From Notospermus geniculatus (lineage: Eukaryota; Nemertea; Pilidiophora; Heteronemertea; Lineidae), in contig NMRB01000159.1 in NCBI GenBank assembly GCA_002633025.1, positions 439,271-503,270 on the forward strand: a stretch of 64,000 nucleotides of DNA, in the 5' to 3' direction. Each line of letters opens with the position of its first letter. Within the stretch, counting starts at the first letter, position 1. Both the position numbers and the translations under genes were made by a program. Shown in pieces: positions 21,248-32,700 of the stretch. A model generated the notes under the pieces. The model saw nothing but the letters and a program-made list of their open reading frames with translations, was not told the DNA's origin and did no database searches.

Positions 21248-24200
21248 CTGTTGAAAAAACCAAAGTCCACCACAGGATGACAATCAACCAAATTTAATTA
21301 CTTCCACCCAATATGGCACCAGTAGCACCTAAAACTGCCCGGGGCACCTCTCCCTGTAGCACCCGAAAGTGCCATGATAATGCATGTGCTTTGACCTTGA
21401 TTCAGGAGGTCAAGGTCAATGATATGTATTTGATAACTTACTTATCAGCAGCTAGGTGGCGCTGTATCTCATCGTCCGTGTCTCCGTCGCTGTCTACATC
21501 AGTTGAACTGTCCTGGTATTGAATCTTTGGGTTTGACGTGGGTTTCTTTGCCGGAGGAGCTGTTGTCTTTGCTGAAATAACGATTACCAACATTTTCACT
21601 TTGGTGTGCCATGGAAAATTACCGATGGCATGATTGTTGGAGTTTTGGCAATTTGTTGACCTTGCTGGTGTGTGGGGTGCAGCGGTTTTGTGTCAGACTT
21701 GAGACCAAGAGGTCACAGGTTCGATTCCTGGCCAAGTCGTCACTTTGTGTTGTCAACTGAACTGAAGATTGAGTAATGCACTGAATGAGCTGCTCCTTGA
21801 GTTCCCCAGAAAGGTTTCTGGAGAGACTGCAGTATTAGTAATAATGTGAACCTCTTCCAGGCTCTATTACACTGGAAAGAACTATCAAAATGTCACACTG
21901 TTTACATTACATTGTTTGAACAAAACTTGGCATTTTATTCTCGTAAGTCTTTGGAAAAAACAGATGCCAACCTTTCTGTTGTGGCTTTTTCGGTGAACGT
22001 TTCCCTGCCGTCGCCCAATCATCATCTTCCCCCTCCTCTTCCTCCGTGGAGCTGGAACTCGGCGATTCATAGTTGCCAAGTTTGTATCTAAACAAAAAAC
22101 AAACATAAACTGACTGAAAACAGCTTGAGTCAGAGTCTCAACTGAGTATCTCAAAAAATCTCGAATACTAACTTTCGCCACGGCAGGATTTTTTTTTGTT
22201 GGTGGCAATCTTCAATCCAATGGCGGCTGACAATTATTCCCTTCCCCTTCACAGCGTTGAATTTTGGCGTATTTGCAAAGGCGCATCTGAAAAAAGGAGG
22301 CAAAGGCCGTCAAAATCTGAGAATTTTTACCCTCAACTGCATGAGGGTATCTCACTAATAACTAGAGTTGTGAAATTTGCTTTCAGCAAATTTGAGTCCA
22401 GCACCAATGTTTAGATACAGTAAAAAAGTTTGAAGATGTTGGGGTCAGATACTGAGAGGAAAGGTAGGCGTACACCATGTACACTCCACCACACGGTATG
22501 TACACACACCGCCATTTTACGGCATGACACATGTGACATGGCCATCGGTATCGGAACGACCGGCCGGCGTGTGTTATGTGTAGCATGTGTAGTGTGTAGC
22601 GTTAGCCTACCGAAACCATGTCCAAGGCTCGAAATAATTTTAGGGGTCTGAGCATTTTTGCTTTTCAGGGTTTTTATCTGGATAGCAATTTTTTTTCTTG
22701 GGTAGCAACTATTTTTCATTGGCAATATATAATAAATACTCCAAAAGTGCCAAAAATTTGTAAAAGCTAAATCTCTGCACCCCTTGATATGAAAGGCCTC
22801 TCAAGTGAATTCAAATTTCCCGCCTACAGCACCATATTTAAGCAGGCAATTTTCTGATTGGCTGATTGCGATTTCTTCCCACTCAGCAGCTCAGTCAAAA
22901 CTATCTTGATAACTTGGCCCCAAAAAATGGTTATCTATGTAAAGCTTGCAATGAAATCAACAGAATATTGAACAAAAGACCCAATTTGAGCCTCTCACAG
23001 TGTCCATCATAGCTTATTTCTGCTCATTAGGCATGTTAGGTCAGACTAGCTGACCAGAAACATCGTAGGTGACATACTCGAGATCGTCTGCCTGCTGTTG
23101 GCGCGAAGCCAGATCAAGTAGGGCTAAATATCTCTTCGTAGAAATGACCAACATGGGCAAACTTTATGTCATTGGAAAGGAAATTTTATCAGGAATCCAA
23201 CCAAACAGTTTTTGAGGCGATTTCATTCCATCCCAGAGAAATAAAACCAAAAGTTCACGACGTTGTGAAAGTCATGAAAGCTATCCTGAAGTCGGTATCA
23301 ACGCAAATTACAAGGTCTGTGTTTCGTCGATAAAGCTCATCGCGATTTTGATTTTCTGTTAGGCCTAGGCCTACATGGCGTGTATCGCAAAAGCTGTTTT
23401 CTTCATCGCAAATTGCGATGCGACAGGCTTACGTAATTAACGTAATTAATTACTAACATTAATCGTAGTACCACGTAAAGAACTCTGATAAGAGGGAGTG
23501 ATGACAAAAGCCACAACAGCTCGGCCTCCTAGCGGTACGATGAAGCAACTAAACTATTGGTTCCGTAGGCGGTGTACTTCCACAAATTGCTCAGTCCGAG
23601 ACGAAAATGCGTGTCAAAAGCATCGGAACGGTTTGGAAATTTTGAATGAATTTACAACTGGGACCTAGGTACGAATGCGATAGACACCTCAACGAACCTA
23701 CAACTCATAGAATTCTGTAGTTTGGCCAATCTGCCTTCCCAATTGAAAAATTGGTGAGAAAAAGAAGAATTTTGCTACCTAGTGAACTCAATACGTCCAG
23801 CACCCGATAGAGGGTGCTGGACGTAAATAGTGTGTTTTTCGAAAAATATAATTCTAGTATCAGAACTAATGGTGCTGCAGGAAAGATCTTCCTACTTACA
23901 CCAAGTGCGTACACCCTCGTCCCCAGTCAGGTTTATACTGGGCCCCCATCTCCAAGGCCATATCCCTCAGATCGCCACGAAATGGATTCTGAAACCCACT
24001 CAACACAAATACGACCTTCTCCATCAATTTTTTGAACGGTTTCGTTGCTTTCTTCGGCTCAGCTGAAATTGACAAACACTACATTTTGAAAGGGGAATGG
24101 AGAATAACTAGGAGCTCTGGTTTCCTCCTGCATTGTATGTTGCACATTGTACAAGAACTTAAAAATGTGAGATTTGACATCAAATTCAATCGTTTGAGTT

Positions 24201-27200
24201 TCATATTGATCTCGAATAACTGAATGTGACATTGAACTTCAAATGATTGAATTTGATATTGAATCTCAAGTGATTGAATTCGAATCTCAATCATTTGAGA
24301 TTCAATATCAAAGTCAATCATTTGTGATTCAATATCAAAATCAAATTCAATCAAACTCAATCATTTGAGATTCAATATCAAAGTCAATCATTTGTGATTC
24401 AATATCAAAATCAAACTCAGTCCAGAGCTGCTTACCCCCTTATTTTTTTCCCTGTATTTAGACAAGGATTTTCCTGTATTTTGCCACGATTTCCTGTACT
24501 TTTGAGTTTTTTGGAGAATGTAAAATTTCCCCCCAAAATGTTTATTTTAGTCCATAGTTTTCGGTAACAAGGGGTTAAAAGCAACAAGTCTATATCAGGG
24601 CTGCCAACCCTTTCTCGTCCAACTGTGTACTCCTAGGTATAACTACATGTAGGTGTATTTTCCTTCCAAGTAAGTGTATTTTGTGCTTCGTGCAGAAGGA
24701 AGATTAATTTTGCACTTTGGCGTGTAAAAAATGACACTGGAGGCCATTTTGAACCAAACAAAAAACAAACAAAAAATTTTTTTTCAAAAAAAAATTTTCA
24801 AAAAAAAATTTTTTTGGACATTTTTTCTCTCCCCCTCCTTGACAATCCTGGCAGAACCCCTGATAAATAGCACATTCCTTATTCCACTATTGAAGTCGGG
24901 CTCTCAACAACAGTTAGGATAATGGCTGCTGCCCCAGGACAATTTTAGTCCATATTAGTTTTTGGTATTAATGGGTTAAAAAGCAACAAGTGTACCTATC
25001 CAGCTTGTGTAGGATCAGGAAGGGGTTAAACAGGATATATTTCCACAATAGCTAATGCCTATGCATTGTAAACACCAAATGATTGGCGTCAATATTCGTT
25101 CTACATCACATAAATCACTGTTATTTCAGTGAGAGTTTGAATTTCCCGCTTCTTGCAGGCAGAGCTGATCTGCTCAGTAAGGCGCTCAGATCGTCAAATT
25201 TGAAACACCATGTGTCGGTCTTATCCAGTGCGTCTGGCTGTTGGTGATGTCCTTGTGCCAACACAGAAACCTCCCAAAAGGGCCAAGAACTTCAGAGGAA
25301 GGTGTTGTGGATGGATTGGAGACTTTGAAGGAGAAAATTTGAACATAAATATCCGTATTCCACAGAAAAAAATCCTGTATTTTAGGTGAAAATAAATCCG
25401 TACTGTGAGCAGTAACATCCGTATTCCCGTATTATAGATTTTTTTTCCGTACTAAATACGGCCAATCCGTATGGGTAAGCAGCCCTGTCAGTCATTTGAG
25501 ATTCAATATCAAATTTAATCATTTGGGATTCAATATCAATATCAAACTCAATCATTTGAGATTCAATATCAAAGTCAATCATTTGAGATTCAATATCAAA
25601 TTCAATCATTTGTGATTCAATATCAAAATCAAATTCAATCATTTGAGATTCACAATCAAATTCAATCGTTTGAGATACAATATCAAATTCAATTGTTTCA
25701 AAACTTTAAACTAGGTGTTATAAGGATTGTTATCATATTCTCACCGTGTTACAATATTCTACTCACCCTTGGCTTTTTTGCTGGGTGGAGGTTTATCATC
25801 TTTTGAAGACGATGCGGCAGGAGGGCTTGTATCTTTCTTCTTTTTCTCCGACGTTGCCTGCTTTTTCATGGCAGGCTTATTGCTGTCGTCTTCATGCTTG
25901 CGTTTTGGCGCCACCTGTATAAAGACCATCCTAACTTATGGAAGATACATGTATTATCTAATTCTGTCTCAGAAATTGCTTACGTCCTCCGACGTTAGTG
26001 TAGTGTAAAATGTACTATGCTCTATCTGAATGTATTAGAGCTCTGCCTGCAGTTTTTTCATTGTGTGCTGAAAACTAGGCCTTGATTCTCTGAAGTACAT
26101 ATCAGGCAAGCATTTTTGGGACCATCACGAGGCTATGAGACCTCTACCTGCACAGTCCTAACACTTTGAAAATGTCGTAAAATTCAATACTGTGAGGCTT
26201 TAAGTTTTTTATTGATCAAGATAAAATAGACATCCTACAGGCCACAAACGTTTCTTGCAGATGAAAACATTTCCTGCAGGCCACAAACATTTCTTGCAGA
26301 CGGAAAACATTTCTTGCAGACGAAAAACATTTCCTGCAGGCCACAAACATTTCCTGCAGGCCACAAGCATTTATTGCACATGACGAACGTCTCCTGCAGT
26401 CCACAAACATCTTCTGCAATCCACAAACATTTCCTGCAGACGATAAACATTTCCTGCAGTCCACAAACATTTCCTGCAGTCCACAAACATTTCCTGCAGT
26501 CCACAAACATCTTCTGCAGTCTGTGAACATCCGCAACCAACAAACATCTGCTACAGACAGCAACACTCCCTTACAATTGCGCAAACCTACAACCTCAGCT
26601 ACTTACCTCAGCTTTTGCTTCTGTTTTGACAGAACTTGGTTGTGATGGAACCCGCTCAGGTTTTGGTGCCGCTGGCTTGGCTGATGTTGACATCATCGAC
26701 TCCTCAGCGAGTTTGGATGCGGCACGCATAGCTGCTGCACCTGAAGAAAAAATTCACCGTCATTTTTCCAGTACCGGTACTTCAGTGCCACCAGGACTGA
26801 ACAGCCAGGGATGATTAATCTGATATGGCTGGGGATTCAAACCCTAGCATCGTGTCGTCATCCCTCTATCTATATGATATTAAAACTTGAAACCACAATT
26901 TGCCACTGGCATGACTTACTGTAAACCGTGAAATTTTCGCGTGCGTTTTATTTTCGCGATCGAGGGTCAAAACGCGAACATAAATCGCACGAAAATCATT
27001 GGTTCTTGAGGTTTTATGAAGCTGAAGGGTTCCAATCGCAAAAAATTATTCTTCGCGAATTCGTAGACCCCAAAAATCGCGAACATTTAGCGCCGCGAAA
27101 ATTTCACGGTTTACAGTAAACCACTCACCTGTAAGGGGGGCTGGCTCCGGTTTATTCCTCTGGGCGAAGAAGCCACCGATAGGAATGGGATCCTTCGAAT

Positions 27201-29164
27201 CGTTCTCATCGGCCTTCATCTTGAAAGCGCCGAACTTTTTCACATCCGACTTTTCACCAGAAGCGGCCGTCGATGCCGACTCCCCTGGCCCACCTGGGGC
27301 ATGCAGTTTGATGAAGGCAAGACCATACTCTGTATTCTGAAATTGTGGGAAGGAATGGAAAACAATGTCTTGAAACATCAAGGTCTGCGGACACTTTGCA
27401 GGAAAAACTGGAAATTTCAACATTTTCAAATGACTTCGATGCCTATCATACTTTGTTTCAGTTCAGAACCGAGGGTGAAACCAACTGCTTTTTGTACCCG
27501 AGATATTCAGGATATGTAAAGTTGTCTCCAAATTTCGCAAATTTTCGACCACAAGCGGGGTCTTCCTTGGGCACTTTTTAGTAGAGATCCCTTTACTTCT
27601 GGGATCTCTACTAGAAAGTGCCTGAGGAAGACCCGCTTGGGGTCGAAAATTTGCTTAATTCGGAGGTGACTTTATGTATTATATCATTTTATGTGTCGTT
27701 CTTTGTGCTGTATGTTGGATACAAGATATTCAGGACAGGGCAAAAAGGGTTTCAACCACGGAGGAGGTGAACTTACCCGGTTAAATGGCTGAGTGCAGAC
27801 GACTTTCACCACATCCCACTTTTCCTCGGCAACTGTCTTACTCAGGCTATCAGGCCCAAACATTCTGACTCTATTTCCATTCAAGTTATTTCTTGCATCT
27901 CCTGGAGTCATGAAGGAGGAAGCCACCAGCAGAACCTAAATAGATGGAGAAATCCCTGAAGCACTTATCTGGTCAGGCCTTTATATTCCCTAATTTGGGC
28001 TATTTCTGTTTACGGTGATATGGGCCAAAGCGCGATCGGGAGGAGTGCGAAGGGGGGGTTCCCCCCTTTGTTAGAATTTTTTTGAAAATAGAGGATAAAA
28101 CTAAAGACGCTATTTCCAGGCATATGAGATTCCCATTTAAATGTAAAACAAGACTCAAATTTGGCTGCCCTTAATTTGGGCTCCGACGTTAAACGTCGTT
28201 AATTTGGGGGAATATAAAGGCCTGCTGGTACAGGAAAGGAATGAGAGTGGAACAGGGGTAGGAAAAACAAGAAATAATGATGCATACCTGGTAATTCTTA
28301 TCAGCGAGATCAGACGATCTCCCAACCAGGACTTCAACAAATGCTGACCCCTCATTTCCTATATCGATGGAGCTGATCTTGGTGGCCTTCTCAAGCTGCA
28401 AAGAAAAAGAGAACAACCAATGAAATGTAGGCCTACAATATTCTCGTGAAGAAATCAAATTCATCATATCATACGAAATCTAAAAAGTGGCATGGTTTTG
28501 ACATCCCTAGGATTAGGCCCCTTTCAGAAGTCTTCACCGCGGGTAATAACAATATCCTCGCCCCAGGTCAAAATGCAAATGATACATTTTGGCTGGGGTG
28601 AGGGTGTTGTTATTACCCACTGGAGACTTTCGAAAGGGGCCTACGCAAGGCCTACGGTTGCTATTGGATTATGGGTGCCTCCTGTTACCTGGATTACTGC
28701 CGACACCTGCTTCTCCCCAGCTGCACCAGATTTCCACTTCTTAAATCCATCTCCTTTCAGGAGATTCTCTGCAGGAAAATTCTGAAAGAGCAAGCAAGAC
28801 AGGACTGTGATGTGAAGTGTGATCAAATCAACTGATCAACAACACAAAAACAAACAAAGAGCATGAAGGGTGGTGGCGGGTGGACGAAACTCGAAAGTTG
28901 ATCAGATCACGGGCATCTGGAGAGTAAATAGTAAAAGTAGGGCCCAGTCTCCAAGTTACACATGGAGTAACTTGGAGACTGGGCCCTACTTTTACTATTT
29001 AGGCCTACCTAGGCCTACTCTCCAGACTCTGCATGCCCGTGATCAGATTCAGGTCAACAAAACAACACAACAAAATCAGGAACACAGGAAGGAATTTCTT
29101 CCTTCTGTTTCACCTTGTCTTCACTGCTGAAGGAGATAATGTGCTTCAGTTTTATTTCTGGCAT
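20561..29164 (-). CDS. XRCC1: XRCC1, DNA repair scaffold (complete, 14 exons)
   Basis: Exons, 5' to 3' on the minus strand: 29114-29164, 28689-28781, 28288-28395, 27777-27935, 27129-27336, 26607-26740, 25767-25914, 23900-24062, 22173-22286, 21972-22087, 21442-21571, 20993-21247, 20828-20903, 20561-20671. They total 1866 nt, or 621 residues plus TAA, close to the human protein (633). Every junction is GT/AG and phases agree. The product starts MPEIKLKHIISFSSEDK, as vertebrate XRCC1 does. The family scaffolds single-strand-break and base-excision repair in the nucleus, binding POLB, LIG3, PARP1 and PNKP. The start ATG is fixed by this conserved N-terminus. The gene is head to head with a GRAMD1 gene, and its introns hold minisatellites and mobile elements. 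Identity is firm. Confidence 0.96.
21442..24062 (-). CDS. XRCC1: XRCC1 BRCT1 and CK2-type linker, exons 8-11
   Basis: Exon 8 (23900-24062) encodes KVVFVLSGFQNPFRGDLRD and YKPDWGRGCTHLV. Exon 9 (22173-22286) continues CAFANTPKF and the WIEDCH helix, completing BRCT1. That domain in the family binds PARP1/poly(ADP-ribose). Exon 10 holds an acidic SSSSTEEEEGEDDD run. Exon 11 (21442-21571) contains DSDGDTDDEIQRH, equivalent to the CK2-phosphorylated acidic motif that recruits PNKP/aprataxin FHA domains in vertebrates. Confidence 0.92.
21667..21860 (+). mobile_element. tRNA-derived SINE, second family, in XRCC1 intron 10
   Basis: The head carries a B-box-like GGTTCGATTCC near 21719. The body runs 'TGAGTAATGCACTGAATGAGCTGCTCC', continuing to about 21860. 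A related copy lies at 60732-60930 with the same 'TGATGCACTATTATGAGCTGC' type body. Confidence 0.6.
22288..23899. other. XRCC1 intron 8
   Basis: No exon of either gene and no clear repeat beyond short inverted pairs, e.g. 'AGCACCCTCTATCGGGTGCTGGACGT' around 23799-23825. A TACACACA/TGTGTGTA-like stretch lies near 22480-22600. Confidence 0.5.
24195..25700. repeat. ~26-bp minisatellite split by an insertion (XRCC1 intron 7)
   Basis: Units of TCATTTGAGATTCAATATCA (~26 bp period) at 24195-24420 resume at 25490-25700. The interruption is the CAGAG/CCCTG element at 24423-25487, so one original array was split. Confidence 0.85.
24423..25487. mobile_element. 1065-bp CAG...CTG inverted-repeat element
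   Basis: Ends CAGAGCTGCTTACCC and GGGTAAGCAGCCCTG are flanked by TCAGTC on both sides (24417-24422, 25488-25493), a 6-bp target duplication. The interior has a second CAGGGCTGCCA/TGGCAG pair (24597-24864) and 'CCGTATT' words, with no transposase frame. Confidence 0.75.
25767..26740 (-). CDS. XRCC1: XRCC1 linker exons 6-7 (basic, nuclear-localisation-like)
   Basis: Exons 26607-26740 and 25767-25914 encode a low-complexity Ala/Ser/Pro/Lys linker. It contains VAPKRKHEDD and EKKKKD, which fit the position of the XRCC1 nuclear localisation signal. Assignment of the signal is by position and composition. Confidence 0.85.
26232..26525. repeat. ~20-bp minisatellite in XRCC1 intron 6
   Basis: About 15 units of CCACAAACATTTCCTGCAGG with variants. 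Open frames in both strands across it are artefacts of the 20/21-bp period. Confidence 0.9.
26915..27122. mobile_element. Inverted-repeat element, GTAAACCGTGAAATTTTCGCG ends
   Basis: Ends TTACTGTAAACCGTGAAATT and its complement near 27095-27120 enclose ~150 bp rich in 'CGCGAA' words. A partial relative lies at 34200-34340. Confidence 0.7.
27129..29164 (-). CDS. XRCC1: XRCC1 N-terminal domain exons 1-5
   Basis: These exons encode the jelly-roll N-terminal domain, which in the family contacts DNA polymerase beta and gapped DNA. Visible conserved blocks are AENLLKGDGFKKWKSG, SSIDIGNEGSAFVEVLVG, VRMFGPDSL, KWDVVKVVCTQPF and EYGLAFIKLHAP. Exon 5 runs on into the Ser/Lys-rich linker. Confidence 0.93.
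27515..27676. mobile_element. Inverted-repeat element in XRCC1 intron 4
   Basis: Arms read GTCGAAAATTTGC and GGGTCTTCCT..GGGCACTTT, complementary across ~60 bp. It is related to the copy at 33262-33415 and to the hairpins at 4735-4885 and 5112-5280 (GGGGTCTTCNTCAGGC core). Confidence 0.7.
28515..28642. mobile_element. Inverted-repeat element in XRCC1 intron 2
   Basis: AGGCCCCTTTC at the left matches GAAAGGGGCCT at the right, with inner complementary GGGTAATAACA/TGTTATTACCC arms. Confidence 0.65.
28905..29044. repeat. 140-bp palindrome in XRCC1 intron 1
   Basis: Inner arms of ~34 bp (28926-28958 and 28967-29000) are perfect complements around an 8-bp centre. Outer arms (GATCACGGGCAT ... ATGCCCGTGATC) extend it. 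It could extrude as a cruciform or fold in the pre-mRNA. Confidence 0.8.
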
Positions 29165-29704
29165 TGTTTGTTGATAGATCGACCTGAAAACTGATGATAT
29201 TTCGCGTTTTTCTCACAAAAAGTTATCGCAGATTTCGAGAAATACCGAAAAACTATCCCAAACCATGTCCCGAACTCGAACTGGATTGGAGGCAGGTAGG
29301 TTTACTCACCCGAGTAAGCGGACCGAATACCTCGAACTAACTGGAACGAGGTTGAAATCGATAGGTGGCAGCATCGTACGGTCTACCGTAAATCTACAGG
29401 GCGTTCCAAAAATATGCAATAGCTACTTCTTTAAACGTGTGAAATTATTCGGCTTGGCTTGTGGTTTATTGAAAAAGTTGTATTTGGTGACTTAGAAAAG
29501 AGATTTAATGCGCAGGATTCGATAATTATGTCACACTGTCGATATAATTGAGATTTTATTTTCCATCAGCTGATGAACTGCTCTGCCATCTAGCGGTCGT
29601 TCCAATAAACATGGCGGATGATGGAGTGTGAATTTTTCATTCTGTGATAAAATCAGACAAAAGCAATCACTTATGACCGCGCCGTGATTTTCAAAGACGC
29701 TGAA
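29165..29704. promoter_or_regulatory. Divergent XRCC1 / GRAMD1 promoter region
   Basis: Only 540 bp separate the two start codons, which point in opposite directions, so both promoters and 5' UTRs must lie here unless distal non-coding exons exist. No TATA box stands out near either ATG. An ATGGCGG word near 29610 (AACATGGCGGATG) resembles YY1 sites common in housekeeping promoters. Shared control is inferred from geometry. Confidence 0.6.
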
Positions 29705-32700
29705 ATGAGCAAAACCCAGAGGCGGACGCTTCTGGATATTGCCTCAGTCGTTGAAATCGACAAAGGGACGGAGAATTTTGCCGGGAATGAAGAAGACAGA
29801 GGAGGTTGCGGTGGTGGTGGCAGTGAAAATCAAACCCCGATTTCTCCAGGTCCTGTGTCACTGTCAGTTTCACCTGGTGGGGTCGTGTCATCTGTCACCC
29901 TCACACTGTCACCTGCACCCCCGACAACTGGATCGAATGCAACTGGAAGTGCTGGACCAAGTAGCCCCACCACTGTTTTCTCAGTGTAAGTTTTGATAGG
30001 GTCTTTTAAAACTTGCTTGGATTTCTTTCCAGCTTCATTGACATTGTTGGCTGATTTGGCATGTGTTGTAACTTGTAGGGGGTAACTGGTGATTTCGGCC
30101 CAAGGTGATTTAGGCCCGGTGATTTAGGCCCCAGTTCAGTTGGTGCCAAATTGCCATTCGGCCCTCTGTCAATTAGTTTTGCTGGTTAGGCCTATTGTTA
30201 GGCTACGTCGTAGAATAAGAATTAAAATTTATTTATTAACAAGACAAACATTGGTTTTTAGTTTGATAGATAACGATATGAACATATCATGGAAGACATA
30301 CATTTTTGCCATATGAGCGATGCGTAACTTGTCTGAATAAAAGAATAAACTACATTTTTGTGATGAGATAGGGCCTAGGCCTAATCAAAATTGTTTTTTT
30401 TTCAAGGGGGACAAAGGCCTGGGCATAAGTAGGCCCCCTAAATTATGCCTGATGGTGAAATATGGTCGGGCCGAAATCACCGTGGGCCGAAATCACCGTG
30501 GGCCGAAATCACATGAAATCGTTGTAGGGCACGGTGACCATGCCCATGGTGACCTGCAATAAATGTCATGTTCTGAGATTTCGTAGGCAAAGAGCTGCAG
30601 TCTTCAAAACTCATTGGGTCTAGGCCTACTTGCACTTGCAGGACTCGGTCAGAAAACATGCTGTGCAAAGTTATTTTGCTTCTTCCAGACCACCGCAGGC
30701 GCAAAGGAAACATCGGTGCCTGTCATTAGGATTAGTGTCAGTCACCTCTCTGAGGTCCTGGTTGAATCCTGGGTAGACCCATTCTTCATGTGATACAGAG
30801 GGCGACTATCTTTGGTGTGGGAGGTTTTTCTCTGGGCAGGGGCATAGCTAGCGGGGGGGGGGGGGATGGGGCGAACCCCNNNNNNNNNNNNNNNNNNNNN
30901 NNNNNNNNNNNNNNNNNNNNGGGGGGGGGGGGGATGGGGCGAACCCCAGCAGGGCCCTCAATGACCCGAGGTCTCAGGTCAAATACGCACAACGTGCTTA
31001 GTCTGAAGCACAATAAAAACCAGCAGGAGTCAGTTCGACGCACGAAGATTCACCCAATGTTGTGAAATGACCATGGTTGACCCCTGAATTCTGAGGGCTG
31101 ACCCCAGAAAAAAATACACAGAAGTCTCTGACCCTTCTACTGAAAACTCCAGTGAGAGCCCTGCCCCAGAGCGAAAAAGGAACAAAATAAATTTTTGCTC
31201 TAAAAAAGGTCATTTCCCCTCTTCAAGCCAAGTTATTGTAGTGTCAGATGTGGGGAAAATGCATCTGCAAGGATGTAAATTTTCAATTTTTTTCTGGGGG
31301 CCCTGACTCGATCAATTTTGCCCCCTAGGCCATATAAATTAAAAGCTATACGCCCCTGCTGGGCACTCCTGTTTCCTCCTGCTGAACATTTACATTAGAA
31401 TCAATCAATAATCAATACAATGTTGTCTATGTTGGGCGCTCAGCTTTTGATTCTTCAATATTCTAGGCCTCCACAGATGTTGGAAGATCTTCAACTTGAA
31501 CAGTGAAAAAGCCCTGGATATAAAACCTCTCATCTCATCATTTACTGCGTCATCCAGTCCTGAGTAGGCCCAGGGCTTGAAATGAAAATCTCAGGACCGC
31601 CTTGCCATCTGGCTCTCCAAGTCCATAGGCCTACTCTTGCAGCCATTATAACATGTGTGTTGGTTGAGTCTTAAAGGACTACGGTACCGGTATTGCGATT
31701 CCTGATGGGTAATTTGACTGCCGACGTAGAGGGAGCCACCTAGCGGCAGCAATACAAACTACAAAAATGCATTACAAAATGCACATAGAAAATCGGGTCC
31801 ATTCGCCGACAACGTAGTTAGTTCCTTGGTTGGAGAGTGGCGCGGTGGCGCCGGCTGTCGAGAAAAAGTGGCAACTGTGGTCCTGAGCGATGCTGGAGAT
31901 ACAATACCAGTTTTGACTTGGCTGTGCTCAGACGTACTGTGTTCTGTGGGATAGAGTTTTGACACTGCTCCTCTTCGACCCCAGTCCTGCGCTGGGCATC
32001 AATATTTAGAGCGCCGGGTTTCTTCAACTTTTCCTTCCCCTGTGACCGGGTTTTTTTTCAAAAAAAAAAGTTTTTTTCTCTCGAAAAACATGTTTTTTTT
32101 TCAAAAAAAAGAAAAAATTGCCCAAAATGCATGTGTTTTGAAATTTTCATTTTATGACCTTTTCCGAGTATACTCGCGGTAAAGGTCCTAAAAAAGAGAA
32201 TTGTCGCACCGAGTATACTCGGTAACGGCGCTCTAAGGGTTAAACCAGACACCACAGGAGGCCCATGTGGAGTGTCACATCTGGTAGACAGTTTGTTCTT
32301 CTCTGTCTGTATTGTGACACTATCACCTGAAAATCAATAGTGGCTATTTTTTATCAACGGAATTCGATCAGTGATATCAGATATGTTCGTTAGTTGCAAA
32401 CAATAGAAAGATGCCAGAGTCGAAATCATGATTGGGTACTGTTGCAGCATCTGTGTCGAGATGGGTTTTCTCGTTATGATTGTTATATTAACAGACCACA
32501 TGCAGAGACTTGATATGTGGTCTGTATTCTCATGGCACTGTATACTATTGTACATGTATATTAGATTTTTCCATCAGGGCCTAAGCCATAGCATTATTGG
32601 CCCTGTAGTGTAAAGTATAGCCTAAGAGGCCATCTCAAGCGACTTCTATGTTCCTCACTTGGATGGGGTTTTTTACTTGCCCCTGGCAAGGTACAAGAGA

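Noticed and set aside
22430-22651. Open frames on both strands around CACACA/TGTGTA-rich DNA
   Set aside because: They fall inside XRCC1 intron 8, with no splice support or recognisable product.
26216-26584. 100-122-codon frames rich in Cys/Leu on the minus strand
   Set aside because: They run through a 20-bp minisatellite whose period keeps frames open.
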